64,000 bases of DNA from Closterium sp. NIES-65 (Eukaryota > Streptophyta > Zygnematophyceae > Desmidiales > Closteriaceae). Made by a program: the position numbers and the translations under genes. The stretch is from the NCBI GenBank assembly GCA_948144175.1, contig CANXME010002097.1:372001-436000 (forward strand), given 5' to 3'. Below are positions 31,855 through 41,443 of this stretch, in pieces (within the stretch, counting starts at the first letter, position 1; each line of letters opens with the position of its first letter). The notes beneath the pieces are model-generated. The model made no database searches and was not told the origin of the DNA. It was given only the letters and a program-made list of their open reading frames with translations.

Positions 31855-33331
31855 CTCCGGGGCTTCTCGCTCCTTCTTTCGAGACCGCACCACCCTCACG
31901 CCGCTTGGCCGGCCGGTTGCAGTCTCCCTGTTTGACCCCTCTGGGGGTCATGTCCTCTCTCACTTCTCCACTGTCCTCCCGTGTCCGGCTGCCCCCTCGG
32001 GCACCCTGTCTGGTCTGTACCTTCCCTCGTTCTCGACGAACTTGGTGAGTGGTGCGGACCTACAGGATGCGGGGGTTCACCAGTTCACTCCTGCGAGTCA
32101 GCGGGTGACCCACTGCACGGACGCACGCACAGGCCGGCACCTGGCCACGTTCTCGCGTCGGCCGGGGTCGAGCCTCTACACCTTGACCACTACGTCTCCT
32201 CCTGTCCCTGCGTCTGGTCAGGTAGCTGCGTCAGGTCAGGTGTTTGCTGCTGCGTCCCGGTCAGGTCCTGAGTCTGCCCCCTGTTCGTGTCGCCTCCTGT
32301 CTCACGAGACTCTCCTGTGGCACCACCGTCTGGGCCACCCCTCCTTGCCCCGTCTTTGGAGCATGGCTTCCCGTGTCCTTGTCTCTGGTCTTCCCCAGTC
32401 TCTCCCTCCCCTTCCTTCCGGGCCAGGACCTTCCTGTGTCCCCTGTGTCGAGGGGGGCCTCCGGGCTGCTCCTCACTCCTCCCAGTTCCCCCTGACAGAG
32501 GCTCCTCTGCAGACGCTTCACATGGACGTGTGGGGCCCAGCCCCCGTCCGTGGGCAGGGTCACGAGCGCTACTTCCTGTTGGTTGTTGACGACTACTCGC
32601 GTTACACCACAGTCCTCCCCTTGCGCGGCAAGGGTGCTGTCACTGAGGTGCTGATCGATTGGATCCGCGAGGCTCGTCTCCTGCTCAGGAGGAGCTTCGG
32701 CTCGGACTTTCCTGTTCTGCGTCTGCACTCGGACAGAGGCGGGGAGTTCTCCTCTCGCCTTCTGCGAGACTACTGTCGTGCACGGGGGATCCGCCAGACA
32801 TTCACGCTTCCGGACTCTCCACAGCAAAATGGGATTGCTGAGCGCCGCATTGGCATGGTCATGGATGTCGCTCGTACGTCCATGATGCATGCGGCTGCCC
32901 CCCATTTTCTGTGGCCGTTTGCGGTGAGGTACGCGGCGCATCAGATCAACCTTCAGCTCAGGGTCTCCATGCTGGAGACCTCCCCAGCTTTGTTGTGGAC
33001 GGGGAAGGTCGGCGATGCGTCTGCGTTCCGTGTCTGGGGATCTCGAGCGTTTGTCCGCGACTTGTCTGCGGACAAGCTGTCCCCTCGTGCTGCTCCCTGT
33101 GTCTTCCTTAGCTTCCCCCCTGACGCTCCAGGGTGGCAGTTCTACCACCCCTCCTCTCGTTGTGTTCTGTCCTCCCAGGACGTCACGTTCGACGAGTCAG
33201 TCCCCTTCTACCGCCTCTTCCCCTACCGCACTCCTTCCCTTCCCCCACCACCGGACTTCCTTTTGCCGGTTCCCCCCCCGGTAGACCCCCCCCCCCTCAG
33301 GTTCCTGCCCCCTCACGTGTGTCCCAGGTAG
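31769..33331 (+). CDS. Protease-integrase part of Pol, element E
   Basis: This 520-codon frame is undamaged through protease and integrase. The start is not a real initiation site: it is entered by frameshift from Gag. Protease motif TFTLDSGAS has its Asp at residue 29. The integrase finger has H185/H190 and C223/C226. Catalytic residues are D253, D322 and E358, the last two 35 residues apart as in copia integrases. GSRAFVRDLSADKLSPRA and SSQDVTFDESVPFY mark the C-terminal part. It ends shortly after in a Pro-rich stretch, where a C-tract shifts the frame into the hinge. Confidence 0.88.
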   Translation: MPVRLRSQVLVRLRSQVASPSSSLTFTLDSGASRSFFRDRTTLTPLGRPVAVSLFDPSGGHVLSHFSTVLPCPAAPSGTLSGLYLPSFSTNLVSGADLQDAGVHQFTPASQRVTHCTDARTGRHLATFSRRPGSSLYTLTTTSPPVPASGQVAASGQVFAAASRSGPESAPCSCRLLSHETLLWHHRLGHPSLPRLWSMASRVLVSGLPQSLPPLPSGPGPSCVPCVEGGLRAAPHSSQFPLTEAPLQTLHMDVWGPAPVRGQGHERYFLLVVDDYSRYTTVLPLRGKGAVTEVLIDWIREARLLLRRSFGSDFPVLRLHSDRGGEFSSRLLRDYCRARGIRQTFTLPDSPQQNGIAERRIGMVMDVARTSMMHAAAPHFLWPFAVRYAAHQINLQLRVSMLETSPALLWTGKVGDASAFRVWGSRAFVRDLSADKLSPRAAPCVFLSFPPDAPGWQFYHPSSRCVLSSQDVTFDESVPFYRLFPYRTPSLPPPPDFLLPVPPPVDPPPLRFLPPHVCPR

Positions 33332-34695
33332 ACGCAGTTGACCCGGTCGAGGTTACTGGTGACTCTGGTGCTGCTGCGGGTGCTAAGCCTGGGGGTGCTG
33401 ACTCTGGGGGTGCTGTGCGCGGGGTTGCCGAGCCTGGGGGTGCTACTGCGGAGGGTGCTGGGCCTGGGGGTGCTGACTCTCGGGGTGCTGTGCGCGGGGG
33501 TGCCGAGCCTGGGGGTGCTACTGCGGAGGGTGCTGAGCCTGGGAGTGCTGAGCTGGGGGGTGCTGTGCCTGGAGCTGCTGAGCTAGGGGGTGCTGCGTCT
33601 GGAGCTACTGGACCTGGAGGTGCTGCGCCTGGGGCTGCTGAGCCTGGGGTTTCTCCTGGTGCTGCGTCTCGGCGGGAGCCCCTCTCTCTACAGGAGCTGC
33701 GCGAGTGGTTTGCTCGCCGCTGGAGGCGTGCTGCTGGAGCTGGAGCTTCTTCGACCGTCGAGGGTGCTGGTGCCGCCGGTCCCGGAGCTGCAGGGCCTGC
33801 GGGTCCTACTTGAGCTGGGGCTGCTGAGGGTGTTGGTGCTGAGACTACTGCTGTCTATCCTCGCGGTAGTTCTCCTGCTGGTGCTACTGGAGGTCCAGCC
33901 GCTGGAGGTGTTGGTGGCGCTGGTGCTGCCGCTGAGGGTGCTGGTGGTGTTCTTGCTGAGTCGGGAGCTGCCGCGCGGCCTCGACCGTACTTCGTTCCGC
34001 TCCTGCAGCAGGTTCTTAGTCTTTCTCCTCCGGTAGAGTGTCCACAGCCTGTCCAGTCGCAGTCACTGTTGGAGCCTTCCTCCCCTCTACCTGCTCCCTC
34101 TCCTTACACTAGTCCTACTGGAGGTCTTGCTGAGCGTCGTGAGCCTGCGTCTCGTCCCGCGTCGCCTGTTCGTGCTGCTCGCGCTAGTGGTCGCGGTTCG
34201 CGTCAGCGTCCTCCTCCTGTCCCTGGCACGCACCGGATGTCTCTGCGTCCGTCCACTGCTCCTCTGCGTGCCCCTTTGCCTTCTCCTCCTGAGTCCTCTC
34301 TTCCTGCGCTTGCTGACCCTGAGTCGGACTCCCTACGTGCTGCTAGTCCTACTAACACGCGTCTGCTTGCCACTATCGTCACTGACCCCTCGTTTGAGTC
34401 CACTGCTGCGTCTGCTCTTGTCGCTGAGCTCGTCGACTTTGCTGCTCGCTGTCGTCTAGACTACGCTGCTAGTCTTGTTGTTGAGTCTGCGTCTGTCTGT
34501 CCTCCGTCCGTCGGGGGTGAGTGTGCTCTTGGCACGGACGTCCTAGAGGACAAGCAGGAGGAGTTACAGTGTCTGGCTGCTGCTTCACCTCATCTCGCGT
34601 CTGTACTGCTTGCTCCTGAGGGAGACCCGGATGCACTAGACATCCCGACTCCGCGCTCTTACGCGGAGGCCGTAGAGGGTCCCTACTCCTCTTAG
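33332..34695 (+). pseudogene. Hinge of element E
   Basis: A frame starting upstream (33133) reads SQVDAVDPVEVTGDSG, the minisatellite-coded segment (33360-33650; units GGADSGGAV and GGATAEGAE), then SLQELREWFARRWRRAAGAGA. After a frame change, 34069-34695 reads a Pro/Ser-rich segment and DIPTPRSYAEAVEGPYSS. It ends at TAG 34693-34695, a Gln position and the same stop as in K. Confidence 0.8.
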
Positions 34696-34707
34696 TGGCA
34701 GGCAGCT

Positions 34708-35361
34708 ATGGATGCAGAGATGGCTTCCTGGAAGTCCACAGGCACCTACGTTGACGCGGTTCCCCCTCCCGGGGCGAACATCGTCAGTGGCATGTGGATC
34801 TTCAGGGTGAAGCGGCCGCCGGGCTCTCCATCTGTCTTCAAGGCGCGGTACGTCGCTCGTGGCTTCAATCAGCGGCAGGGAGTTGACTACTTTCAGACCT
34901 TCTCTCCCACCCCGAAGATGACCACTCTTCGGGTGCTGCTGCACATAGCCGCTCAGCGCGACTACGAGCTTCACTCTCTCGACTTCAGCACTGCGTTCTT
35001 GCAGGATAGCCTGCACGAGGAGATCTGGCTGCGCCGTCCACCTGGCTTCACTGGGACTTTCCCTCCTGGCACCCAGTGGAGCCTCCGACGGCCAGTCTAC
35101 GGTCTCCGCCAGGCACCGCGTCAGTGGCACGACACACTGAGGACTACACTTGCGGCTCTTGGGTTTGCTCCTTCAACTGCTGACCCGTCACTATTTCTGC
35201 GCACCGACACTTCACTGCCGCCGTTCCACATCCTCGTGTACGTCGACGACTTGGTCTTTGCCACAGCAGACACTGCTGGACTCGCCTACGTGAAGTCCAA
35301 GCTGCAGAAGAGACACACGTGCACAGACCTGGGTGAACTGCGCAGCTACCTTGGCTTGTAG
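34708..35361 (+). pseudogene. Reverse transcriptase of element E
   Basis: The 217-codon frame starts MDAEMASWKSTGTYV right after the shared TAG. It contains FRVKRPPGSPSVFKARYVARGF, LDFSTAFLQDS with the first catalytic Asp, VYGLRQAPRQWHD and an intact YVDD box. It ends at TAG 35359-35361 where other copies have Gln (GLQITRD). Apart from the bounding stops the polymerase core is intact. Confidence 0.88.
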
Positions 35362-36219
35362 ATCACTCGGGACAGAGCACGCCCACCATTACCTTGACTC
35401 AGCCACACATGGTGCAGTAGGTCCTTCAGCGCTTCGGCTTCACGTACTCCTCGCCTCAGGCCACTCCTCTGTCTACCCGCCACTCACTCTCAGCTCTGCC
35501 TTCGGATGAGTCCGTAGAGTCGAGTGGCCCGTACCCAGAGCTTGTTGGCTGCCTCATGTACCTGATGACCTGCACACGACCTGACCTTGTATACCCTCTG
35601 AGCATTCTTGCACGCTATGTTGCTCCTGGGAGACACCGACCAGAGCACATGGCTGCAGCGAAGAGGGTATTGCGCTACCTGTGCAGTACGTCGGGCATGG
35701 GGCTAGTGCTTGGAGGGCGGAGTCCAGTGGTCCACCGGTCACGCGGACGCTTCTTGGGCTGACGACCAGGCTACGCAGCGGTCGTCACAGGGTTACACCT
35801 TCAGCCTTGGTTCCGGCTCTGTCTCGTGGCGGGCTACTCGTTCGTCTTCGGTTCTCAGCTCCAGCTGTGAGGCTGAGATCTACGCAGGGGCCATGGCTGC
35901 ACAGGAGCTTCGCTGGCTCACCTACCTGCTGACTGACCTTGGAGAGCCGCCTCGTTCTCCTCCAGTGCTGTACGTAGACAACAAGGCCATGCTGGCCTTG
36001 TGTCGAGAGCAGCGTTTGGAGCACAGAAGAAAGCACATTGCTCTTCGCTACTTCCTTGCTCGTGAGCTACAGCAGCGTGGACAGTTGCGGCTTGCGTACG
36101 TGGCCTCTGAGGCCAACACTGCTGATGTGTTCACCAAGGCATTCGCGCCTTGTGACCATCAGCGCTTCTGCACCCAGCTGGGTCATGTGCCTGTCTTGCC
36201 TCACTTGCTCTCCTCTTGA
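35362..36219 (+). pseudogene. RNase H and C-terminus of Pol, element E
   Basis: Downstream of the TAG at 35359 a base is lost near 35388, and a further TAG at 35418-35420 (VQ*VL) is shared with K. Frames 35556-35762 and 35710-36219 hold LMYLMTCTRPDLVYPL, then GHADASWADD (reached by frameshift), SSCEAEIYAGAMA, YVDNKAML and ANTADVFTKAF. It ends LLSS and TGA. Domain content is complete but split over frames. Confidence 0.85.
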
Positions 36220-36424
36220 CTTTACTTGTACTATGACATATATATACCTGCTCTTGCTTGTCTAGCTTTATATATATGTCTATACTCTTGCATGTGAAGT
36301 GGCCTTTGGCCTTGCTCTTGTGCTCGGACTGTGTGGTGACTTTGTGATCCACCCTGAGCTTTGCTTTGCTTTGCTTGACTGGTCTTGTGACCCCTTGTTC
36401 TTCCCCACTTTGCATATGGGGGTG
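36220..36424 (+). promoter_or_regulatory. 3' untranslated block and polypurine tract of E
   Basis: After the TGA come two AT-rich tatatata stretches, a block reading gtgatccaccctgagctttg, and ccccactttgcatatggggg just before the LTR. This block is shared by the copia elements, and the non-autonomous N2 carries a close version. The tract tatgggggtg is the likely plus-strand primer. ccca and tggg around it could pair. Confidence 0.75.
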
Positions 36425-36558
36425 TGTCAGAACATATATATAGCTTGTACTATTGTGTAGGCTGTAGTGGGGTATCCCATAGGGGGTACAACCAGTTAGG
36501 GTTTCCTATTTGTACTCACTTCATTCATGGTTCATTCATTCTCGTTCTATCTTCAACA
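36425..36558 (+). repeat. 3' LTR of element E (134 bp)
   Basis: It begins tgtcagaacatat and ends tatcttcaaca. It differs from the 5' LTR at two A/G positions. The duplication tagca follows at 36559-36563. Confidence 0.95.
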
Positions 36559-36563
36559 TAGCA

Positions 36564-37250
36564 CACCCCTCATAGAGAGGGAAACTTCTGCGGTTGTAGC
36601 TGAGACAACGGAGCAAATGCTCTCCTCGATCTTGTTGAGAGTGGTCTTAGTGAAGTCGATGGTAAGCTCATTGGGGTGCTTCTGAATAAGCGCGTCACGT
36701 GCACAATAGAGGTGGTCAAGGATGCGATGCCTATGAAGTAGAGGGTGGCGAGCATAGGCGGGGGTTGGCTAGCAACCTAGGTGTCAGAACAGGCAGCACG
36801 GTAGTTAGTGTAAAGCGAGTGCAGATGCGTGACAAGGTGAACAGTAGTGTAAAACGCAGCAAGATCTGAGAAGATTAACAGCATGAGGAGGCGTTCGATG
36901 GAGGCAGAGGAAAGTGTGAAATTACAAGAGGTGATAGCATCATAGTACCCCTTCGCTTACTTAATATAAAGTGGACGCACTAGGACTAAAGGAGGAGTCT
37001 GCTGAGAGGGAGATGAGAAGTAGCATTGCAAGACTCCCACACGGAGTACGCAGAGCGGCACATAAACCTCTCCCGGGAGTCGGACGCTCTGGGGCAAGCA
37101 GGTCACCCGACGTATGGGCATATAGTGTGCCACTATCTTGGAGATGGCTCTCAAGGTAAAGCTTGGCGTGCAAGAGCTGGTGCTAAAATTTATCGCTCGA
37201 CCTTCTACGTCAAAACTCTAGTGGACGCCATGGCACGCGGGACGGGCTTG
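36564..37250 (-). pseudogene. D Gag N-terminal remnant
   Basis: The antisense of this stretch aligns with the Gag N-domain of other copies: the region around 36880-36950 matches the LMLPYLFPDL and YDAVVARYSS coding parts, and 37195-37235 resembles the start region with ctacgtcaaa near the expected ATG. Frames are too broken to translate through. It directly continues the Gly tract at 29181 once E is removed. Confidence 0.65.
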
Positions 37251-37259
37251 AGACTATAA

Positions 37260-38060
37260 GCTAGGAACGGCTGGTTAGGTACAACTAGCTATGGACGCCA
37301 GGCTAGGAACAGCTGTCTAGGAAGGGCTGGTAAGGAACGATAGGCTAGTAGCAGCTGGCGTTGAACGGCAGGCGAGGAACGCAAGGCTAGGAACGGTAGG
37401 CTAGAAACTGCTGGCAAGGAGTGGCAGGCTAGGAACGGTCGTATAGGAACACCGAAGTAGGAACGAACTCGAAAACCTTAGAGGCACCAGAAATTAGTAT
37501 TGTGGCTTATAGCTGCTGCTGGGAGTGTCTCTAGCGAAGGGAATGATGCACTATGGCAGGCATTGGCGGGGTGGTGGATGTGTGACGGCAAGCGCTAATG
37601 GGTAGGTAAGCAGGACGCGCTGGGTAATGGGGCGCACACTGGCGGGGGGGGGGGCGAGTTGCTAGCAGGGCATGAGCTAGTGGCGGGGCATGCATTACTA
37701 GTAGGGCACAGGGTGCACTATAGTAGGGGCACGCGCTGGCTTGAGGAACGAGCGCTAGTAGAGCGTGCTGACATGCGTTAGCGTTTGGGCTGGAGTGCGC
37801 ATGCTGGCGTATTGGCTGTGCTCGTGCGCATACGTGCTGGCTGGGCACGCCTTCGGTGCGCTGCTGCGCATGTGTGCGAATGTGTGGGGGGGGGGGAGGG
37901 GGCTGTGCATAGCTGACATGTGCTGCTGTGTGTGGCAGGTGCCGCGTGCATGCGGGCTGTGCACCGGCTGCTGGTGGCAACGCACTGCTTGCTACATGCT
38001 ATTTGTTGGCTGACGACTCTCACACTAGCGAGCTGCGTGCTAAGGTTGGCCGGCTGGCTG
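37260..38060 (-). repeat. D leader repeats
   Basis: 37260-37470 carries about ten decayed copies of a 20-22 bp unit around gctaggaacggctgg. The region 37550-38060 is a looser array of gcatgctggcgtg-like units with a run of G at 37637-37646. Position between Gag and PBS matches the leader minisatellites of other copies. The frames here code no domain. Confidence 0.65.
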
Positions 38061-38120
38061 GCTTGCTGTCCTAAGGAGAAATAGGAACCTAGGAGGCAAG
38101 GACCTAGCTCGATGATACCA

Positions 38121-38226
38121 TGTCAAAGTACGAATAGCGGAATGGGTCAACTAGATATGGTAGAAATGTGGTACAAATATGGCTAGCCTTAACCTAGGCT
38201 AGCGAACACAACATCAAAATTTGATA
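38121..38226 (-). repeat. 5' LTR of element D (about 106 bp)
   Basis: On the plus strand it runs tgtcaaagtacg to aaaatttgata, next to a PBS-like gatgatacca (38111-38120; TGGTATCATCGAGC on the element strand). Its end has lost the usual tgaca. A related LTR end lies at 690-713. Confidence 0.65.
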
Positions 38227-39362
38227 CCTTAGGGCGCGTAACTTGTTTTGTTTTCGTTAAATGTCCGGACGGAGCCCCCAAACTGGCTAGATGGAGCTTT
38301 CTCAGAATGGTTGGGAATCAGGTCTGGATGAGTGCCTGTCCGGATTACAGATCTGAAACTTTTTTGCACTTGGGAAAAAAAAAAATCACCGCGAAATGTA
38401 GCACGCTTTACGAAATCCGTACAGCTCTCGCAAAATTCGCAACAAAATTCCGCGGCGTGGTACTGGTTGTGGTTGTCACCCACTTCGTACGCTAGAGCTA
38501 GCGCAGCCAAAACAGACGGCCGGAAATGCCGTTCGGATCGTGTCAACAGGGTAGAAAAATGTCTGATGGTCTGATGGTCGGAAATGCCGTTCGGATCGTA
38601 CCAGGGTCTTCGTTATCGGATGAAAAATGTCTGATGGTCTTATTTTCAGTGTCAAAATCCCCGCCACTAACCACTAGGATCAAAAGGGATTGTTTCTGTA
38701 GTAGGTGAGTGCGCCCATAACCTACCAGGCCTACGTGCCTATAACCCTACCATCCTCTAACACCTCCCCGCAAAGCCCGAGGTGCACATGCGGGGACTTA
38801 AACCCAAGACCTTTGCTCTAATAACATGTTGGAATTCCAGTCACTAACCATTGGGATAAAATGGCTTGTTTGTGTAGCGGGTGAGTGCGCACATAACCCC
38901 CCTGGCCAATGTGCCTTTAACCCTTCCCTTGGATCAATCGGGGATTTCCAGTGGTCCTCTTGTTGGAAAATATAATTTAATATTTTCTATATGTAAGCGC
39001 ATGTAGGATTGGTTACTGTAGTTATAGCGTTTTCCTATTTGGTGGTGCACCTTTCTTGCTTATTCTCTCATATTTGTACCCTTGAACCTATAGTGAAACC
39101 CTCATTCTCTCGACCATTCTCTCCTTTCCAACTTTCTCGAACTCAACTCACTCGATCCAACTAGCCATGGCTCCTAACCCTTGTTAGAACTTTATCACCT
39201 CTGACATTCATACCTTCTTTTTCTTTTTTCTTTTTTTTAAACTCGTCTGAATTTCCAGAAATTGTTCTATACTCTGTCTCATATATCAATTTGCGCGAAC
39301 AATCTATTTGACTGAGATGCGAACACCTAACTGTACCTCCACACATGACTATGAAATTACAG
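38227..39362. other. Unassigned DNA between Nest 1 and Nest 2
   Basis: About 1.1 kb of lower-GC sequence. Apart from the TRIM-like remnant at 38650-38938 I see only decayed repeats (two copies of gtctgatggtc with ggaaatgccgttcggatcgt at 38522 and 38579) and T-rich stretches. Short frames (38229-38546 minus, 38332-38574 plus) have no domain. The last 5 bp (tacag) flank element F. Confidence 0.6.
38650..38938 (-). mobile_element. TRIM-like miniature LTR element, degraded
   Basis: Two diverged direct repeats (38650-38762 and 38827 to about 38938) share tgagtgcgc-cataacc and gtgcct-taaccc. The roughly 64-bp interior ends with ctctaataaca beside the right repeat (TGTTATTAGAGCAAAGG on the minus strand), a PBS-like site. 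A pyrimidine-rich cctccccgc lies beside the left repeat as a polypurine-tract candidate. The size fits terminal-repeat retrotransposons in miniature. The borders, especially the right one, are approximate. Confidence 0.55.
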
Positions 39363-39490
39363 TGTTAGAATGAGAAGGAGTGGTTGCACTAGGAAGATTG
39401 AGAGTACAAGTAGGAAAACCTAGAATTGTGTACCCCCTAAGGCTAAACCCACTATAGCCTACAAAACTATAACATATCTAATGCTTGACA
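39363..39490 (-). repeat. 3' LTR of element F (128 bp)
   Basis: Plus-strand reading is tgttagaatgagaagg to atgcttgaca, followed by the polypurine tract (cacccccataggcaaagtgg). It differs from the 5' LTR by a 3-bp indel and a few substitutions. Confidence 0.88.
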
Positions 39491-39728
39491 CACCCCCATA
39501 GGCAAAGTGGGGGAGAGCAAAGGGGGTCACAAGACCAGTCAAGAAAGGCAAAGCAAGCTCAGGGTGGATCACAAAGTCACCACACACTCTGAGCACAAGC
39601 AAAGGGCCACAAGGCCAGTTCACATGCAGAGGCATATATGCAACACAAACAGCACAGTGATCTCTATCTAGTAGTGCAAACATGCATGTATACATATATA
39701 TATGTATAGATCACAGTACAAGCAAAGC

Positions 39729-40386
39729 CTACAGCAAGTGAGGAAAAGTGGGCACAAGCCCTAGCAAAGTACAGAAACGCTGATGATCACCAGACTGAAG
39801 TGCCTTGGTGAATATATCAGCAGTGTTGGCCTGAGTGGCCACGTAACGCAGACGAAGCTGACCACGGTGCTGCAACTCTCGAGCAAGGAAGTAACGTAGA
39901 GCAATGTGCTTCGTTTTGTGCTCCAGTCTGTGCTCCTCACATACGGCAATGGCAGCCTTGTTGTCGACGTACAGCACTGGAGGAGAACGAGGCCGCTCTC
40001 TCAGGTCGGTCAGCAGATAGGTGAGCCAGCGTAACTCCTGTGCAACCATGGCTGTGGCGTAGATCTCAGCCTCACAACTGGAGCTGAGAACTGAAGACGA
40101 ACGAGTAGAACGCCAGGAAACTGAGCCACAGCCAAGGCTGAAGTTGTAACCCTGTGACGACCGCTGAGTAGCCTGGTCGTCAACCCAAGAACATCTGAGT
40201 GCCCAATGAGAACAGCTGAGCTCCCCCTCCAAGCACGAGCCCCACGCCCGATGTACTGCACAAGTAGCGCAGTACCCTCTTTGCAACATCCAAGTGCACC
40301 TTTCGGTGCCTACCAGGAGCCACGTAGCAGGCCAGAAGGCCAAGAGGGTACGCAAGGTCAGGACAAGTGCACGTCATCAAGTACAT
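39729..40386 (-). pseudogene. RNase H of element F
   Basis: Frames 40386-40180 and 40355-39729 contain LMYLMTC-type sequence (MYLMTCTCPDLAYPL) and LCSTSGVGLVLGG. After a one-base loss near 40195 come SWVDDQATQRSSQGY, SSCEAEIYATAMV, YVDNKAAIAVCEEH and ANTADIFTKAL. The end is HLL and TAG. Apart from that frameshift the domain is well preserved. Confidence 0.85.
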
Positions 40387-40482
40387 GAGGCAGCCAACTA
40401 GCTCTGGGTATGGGCCACTTGGCTCTACGGACTCATCCGAAGGCAGAGCTGAGAGTGAGTGACCTGTAGCCAGAGGAGTGGC

Positions 40483-40978
40483 CTATGCTGAGGACCAGGT
40501 GAAGCCGAAGCGCTGAAGGACCTGCTGCACCATATGTGACTGAGTCAGTGTGATGGTGCGGCGTGCTCTGTCCTGGGTGATCTGCAAGCCAAGGTAGCTG
40601 CGCAGTTCACCCAGGTCTGTGCACGTGTGTCTCTTCTGCAGCTCCGACTTCACTTGGGCGAGAGCCTTAGTGTCAGCAGTGGCAAAGACCAAGTTGTCGA
40701 CGTAAACGAGGATGTAGAACGGCGGCAGCGACGGGTCGGTGCACAGAAACAGCGACGGGTCAGCAGTAGAAGGCGCGAACCTAAGAGCTGCAAGAGTAGT
40801 CCTCGGTGTGTCGTGCCACTCACGTGGCGCCTGGCGGAGACCGTAGACCGGCCGCCAGAGGCTCCACTGGGTACCAGGGGGAAACGACCGAATGAAGCCA
40901 GGAGGGCGGCGCAGCCAGATCTCCTCGTGCAGGCTGCCCTGCAAGAAAGTTGTGCTGAAGTCAAGAGAGTGAAGCTTG
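40483..40978 (-). pseudogene. Reverse transcriptase of F, downstream half
   Basis: The frame contains HKLHSLDFSTTFLQGSLHE with the first catalytic Asp, VYGLRQAPREWHD and LVYVDNLVFATAD, so the catalytic box reads YVDN and the second Asp is changed. It then reads QITQDRARRTITLTQSHMVQ. Element G is inserted immediately upstream at gcttg, and the rest of RT resumes at 46286. The first 20 or so codons of the open frame come from the G LTR. Confidence 0.85.
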
Positions 40979-41102
40979 TGTGAAGAATGAGGAATGAAAA
41001 AACTAACACAACGTTGGGTACAAGTAGGAAACCCTAGGAAATTGTACCCCATAGTGTCTACCCCACTATAGCCTAGACAAGCTATATGATATAAGTTTGA
41101 CA
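40979..41102 (-). repeat. 3' LTR of element G (124 bp)
   Basis: Plus-strand reading is tgtgaagaatgagg to aagtttgaca, followed by the polypurine tract. About 10 percent divergence from the 5' LTR. Confidence 0.92.
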
Positions 41103-41443
41103 CACCCCCATAGGCAAAGTGGGGGAGAACAAGGGGTCACAAGACCAGTCAAGCAAAGCAAAGCAAGCTTAGGGTGGATCACAACGTCACCACACAATCC
41201 GAGCACAAGAGCAAGGCCACATGGCCAGTTCACATGCAAGATCATATATAAAGGTAAACAGGTAAGTGCAGGTATAGAAAGATCACAGTACAAGCAAGGT
41301 CAAGAAGTGAAAAAGTGAGGCCAAGTAGGCACAAGACCTAGCATAGTACAGAAGCGCTGATAATCACCAGGCGGAAGTGCCTTGGTAAAGATATCAGCAG
41401 TGTTGGCCTCAGAGGACACGTAAGCAAGGCGCAGCTGACCACA

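Larger units (their letters stand above)
29182..36558 (+). mobile_element. Ty1/copia element E, complete with 5-bp target duplication
   Basis: E is 7,377 bp long with 134-bp LTRs that differ at 2 positions and a perfect duplication tagca (29177-29181 and 36559-36563). It sits inside the gag remnant of D, whose sequence resumes at 36564. PBS, leader palindrome, leader repeats, gag, protease, integrase, hinge, RT, RNase H and polypurine tract are all present. However, the frame is broken by at least four frameshifts and three TAG codons at Gln positions. Two of the TAGs are shared with K, so they predate this insertion. Confidence 0.95.
19387..38226 (-). mobile_element. Ty1/copia element D, old host of Nest 1 (four separated pieces)
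   Basis: D survives as 19387-19479, 26924-27343, 28612-29181 and 36564-38226, all minus strand and colinear with one copia element. From right to left they are LTR, leader, gag N-part, gag Gly tract, and Pro-rich hinge. Protease, integrase and most of RT are missing. Insertions K, N1 and E sit between the pieces, and the sequence resumes in register across each after removing the target duplication. D is far more degraded than its inserts, which fits an older age. Its left side stops against the gypsy fragment. Confidence 0.8.

Noticed and set aside
38801-38830. tRNA gene suggested by the PBS-like and B-box-like sequence
   Set aside because: No A-box, anticodon arm or acceptor stem can be formed. 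A TRIM interior fits better.
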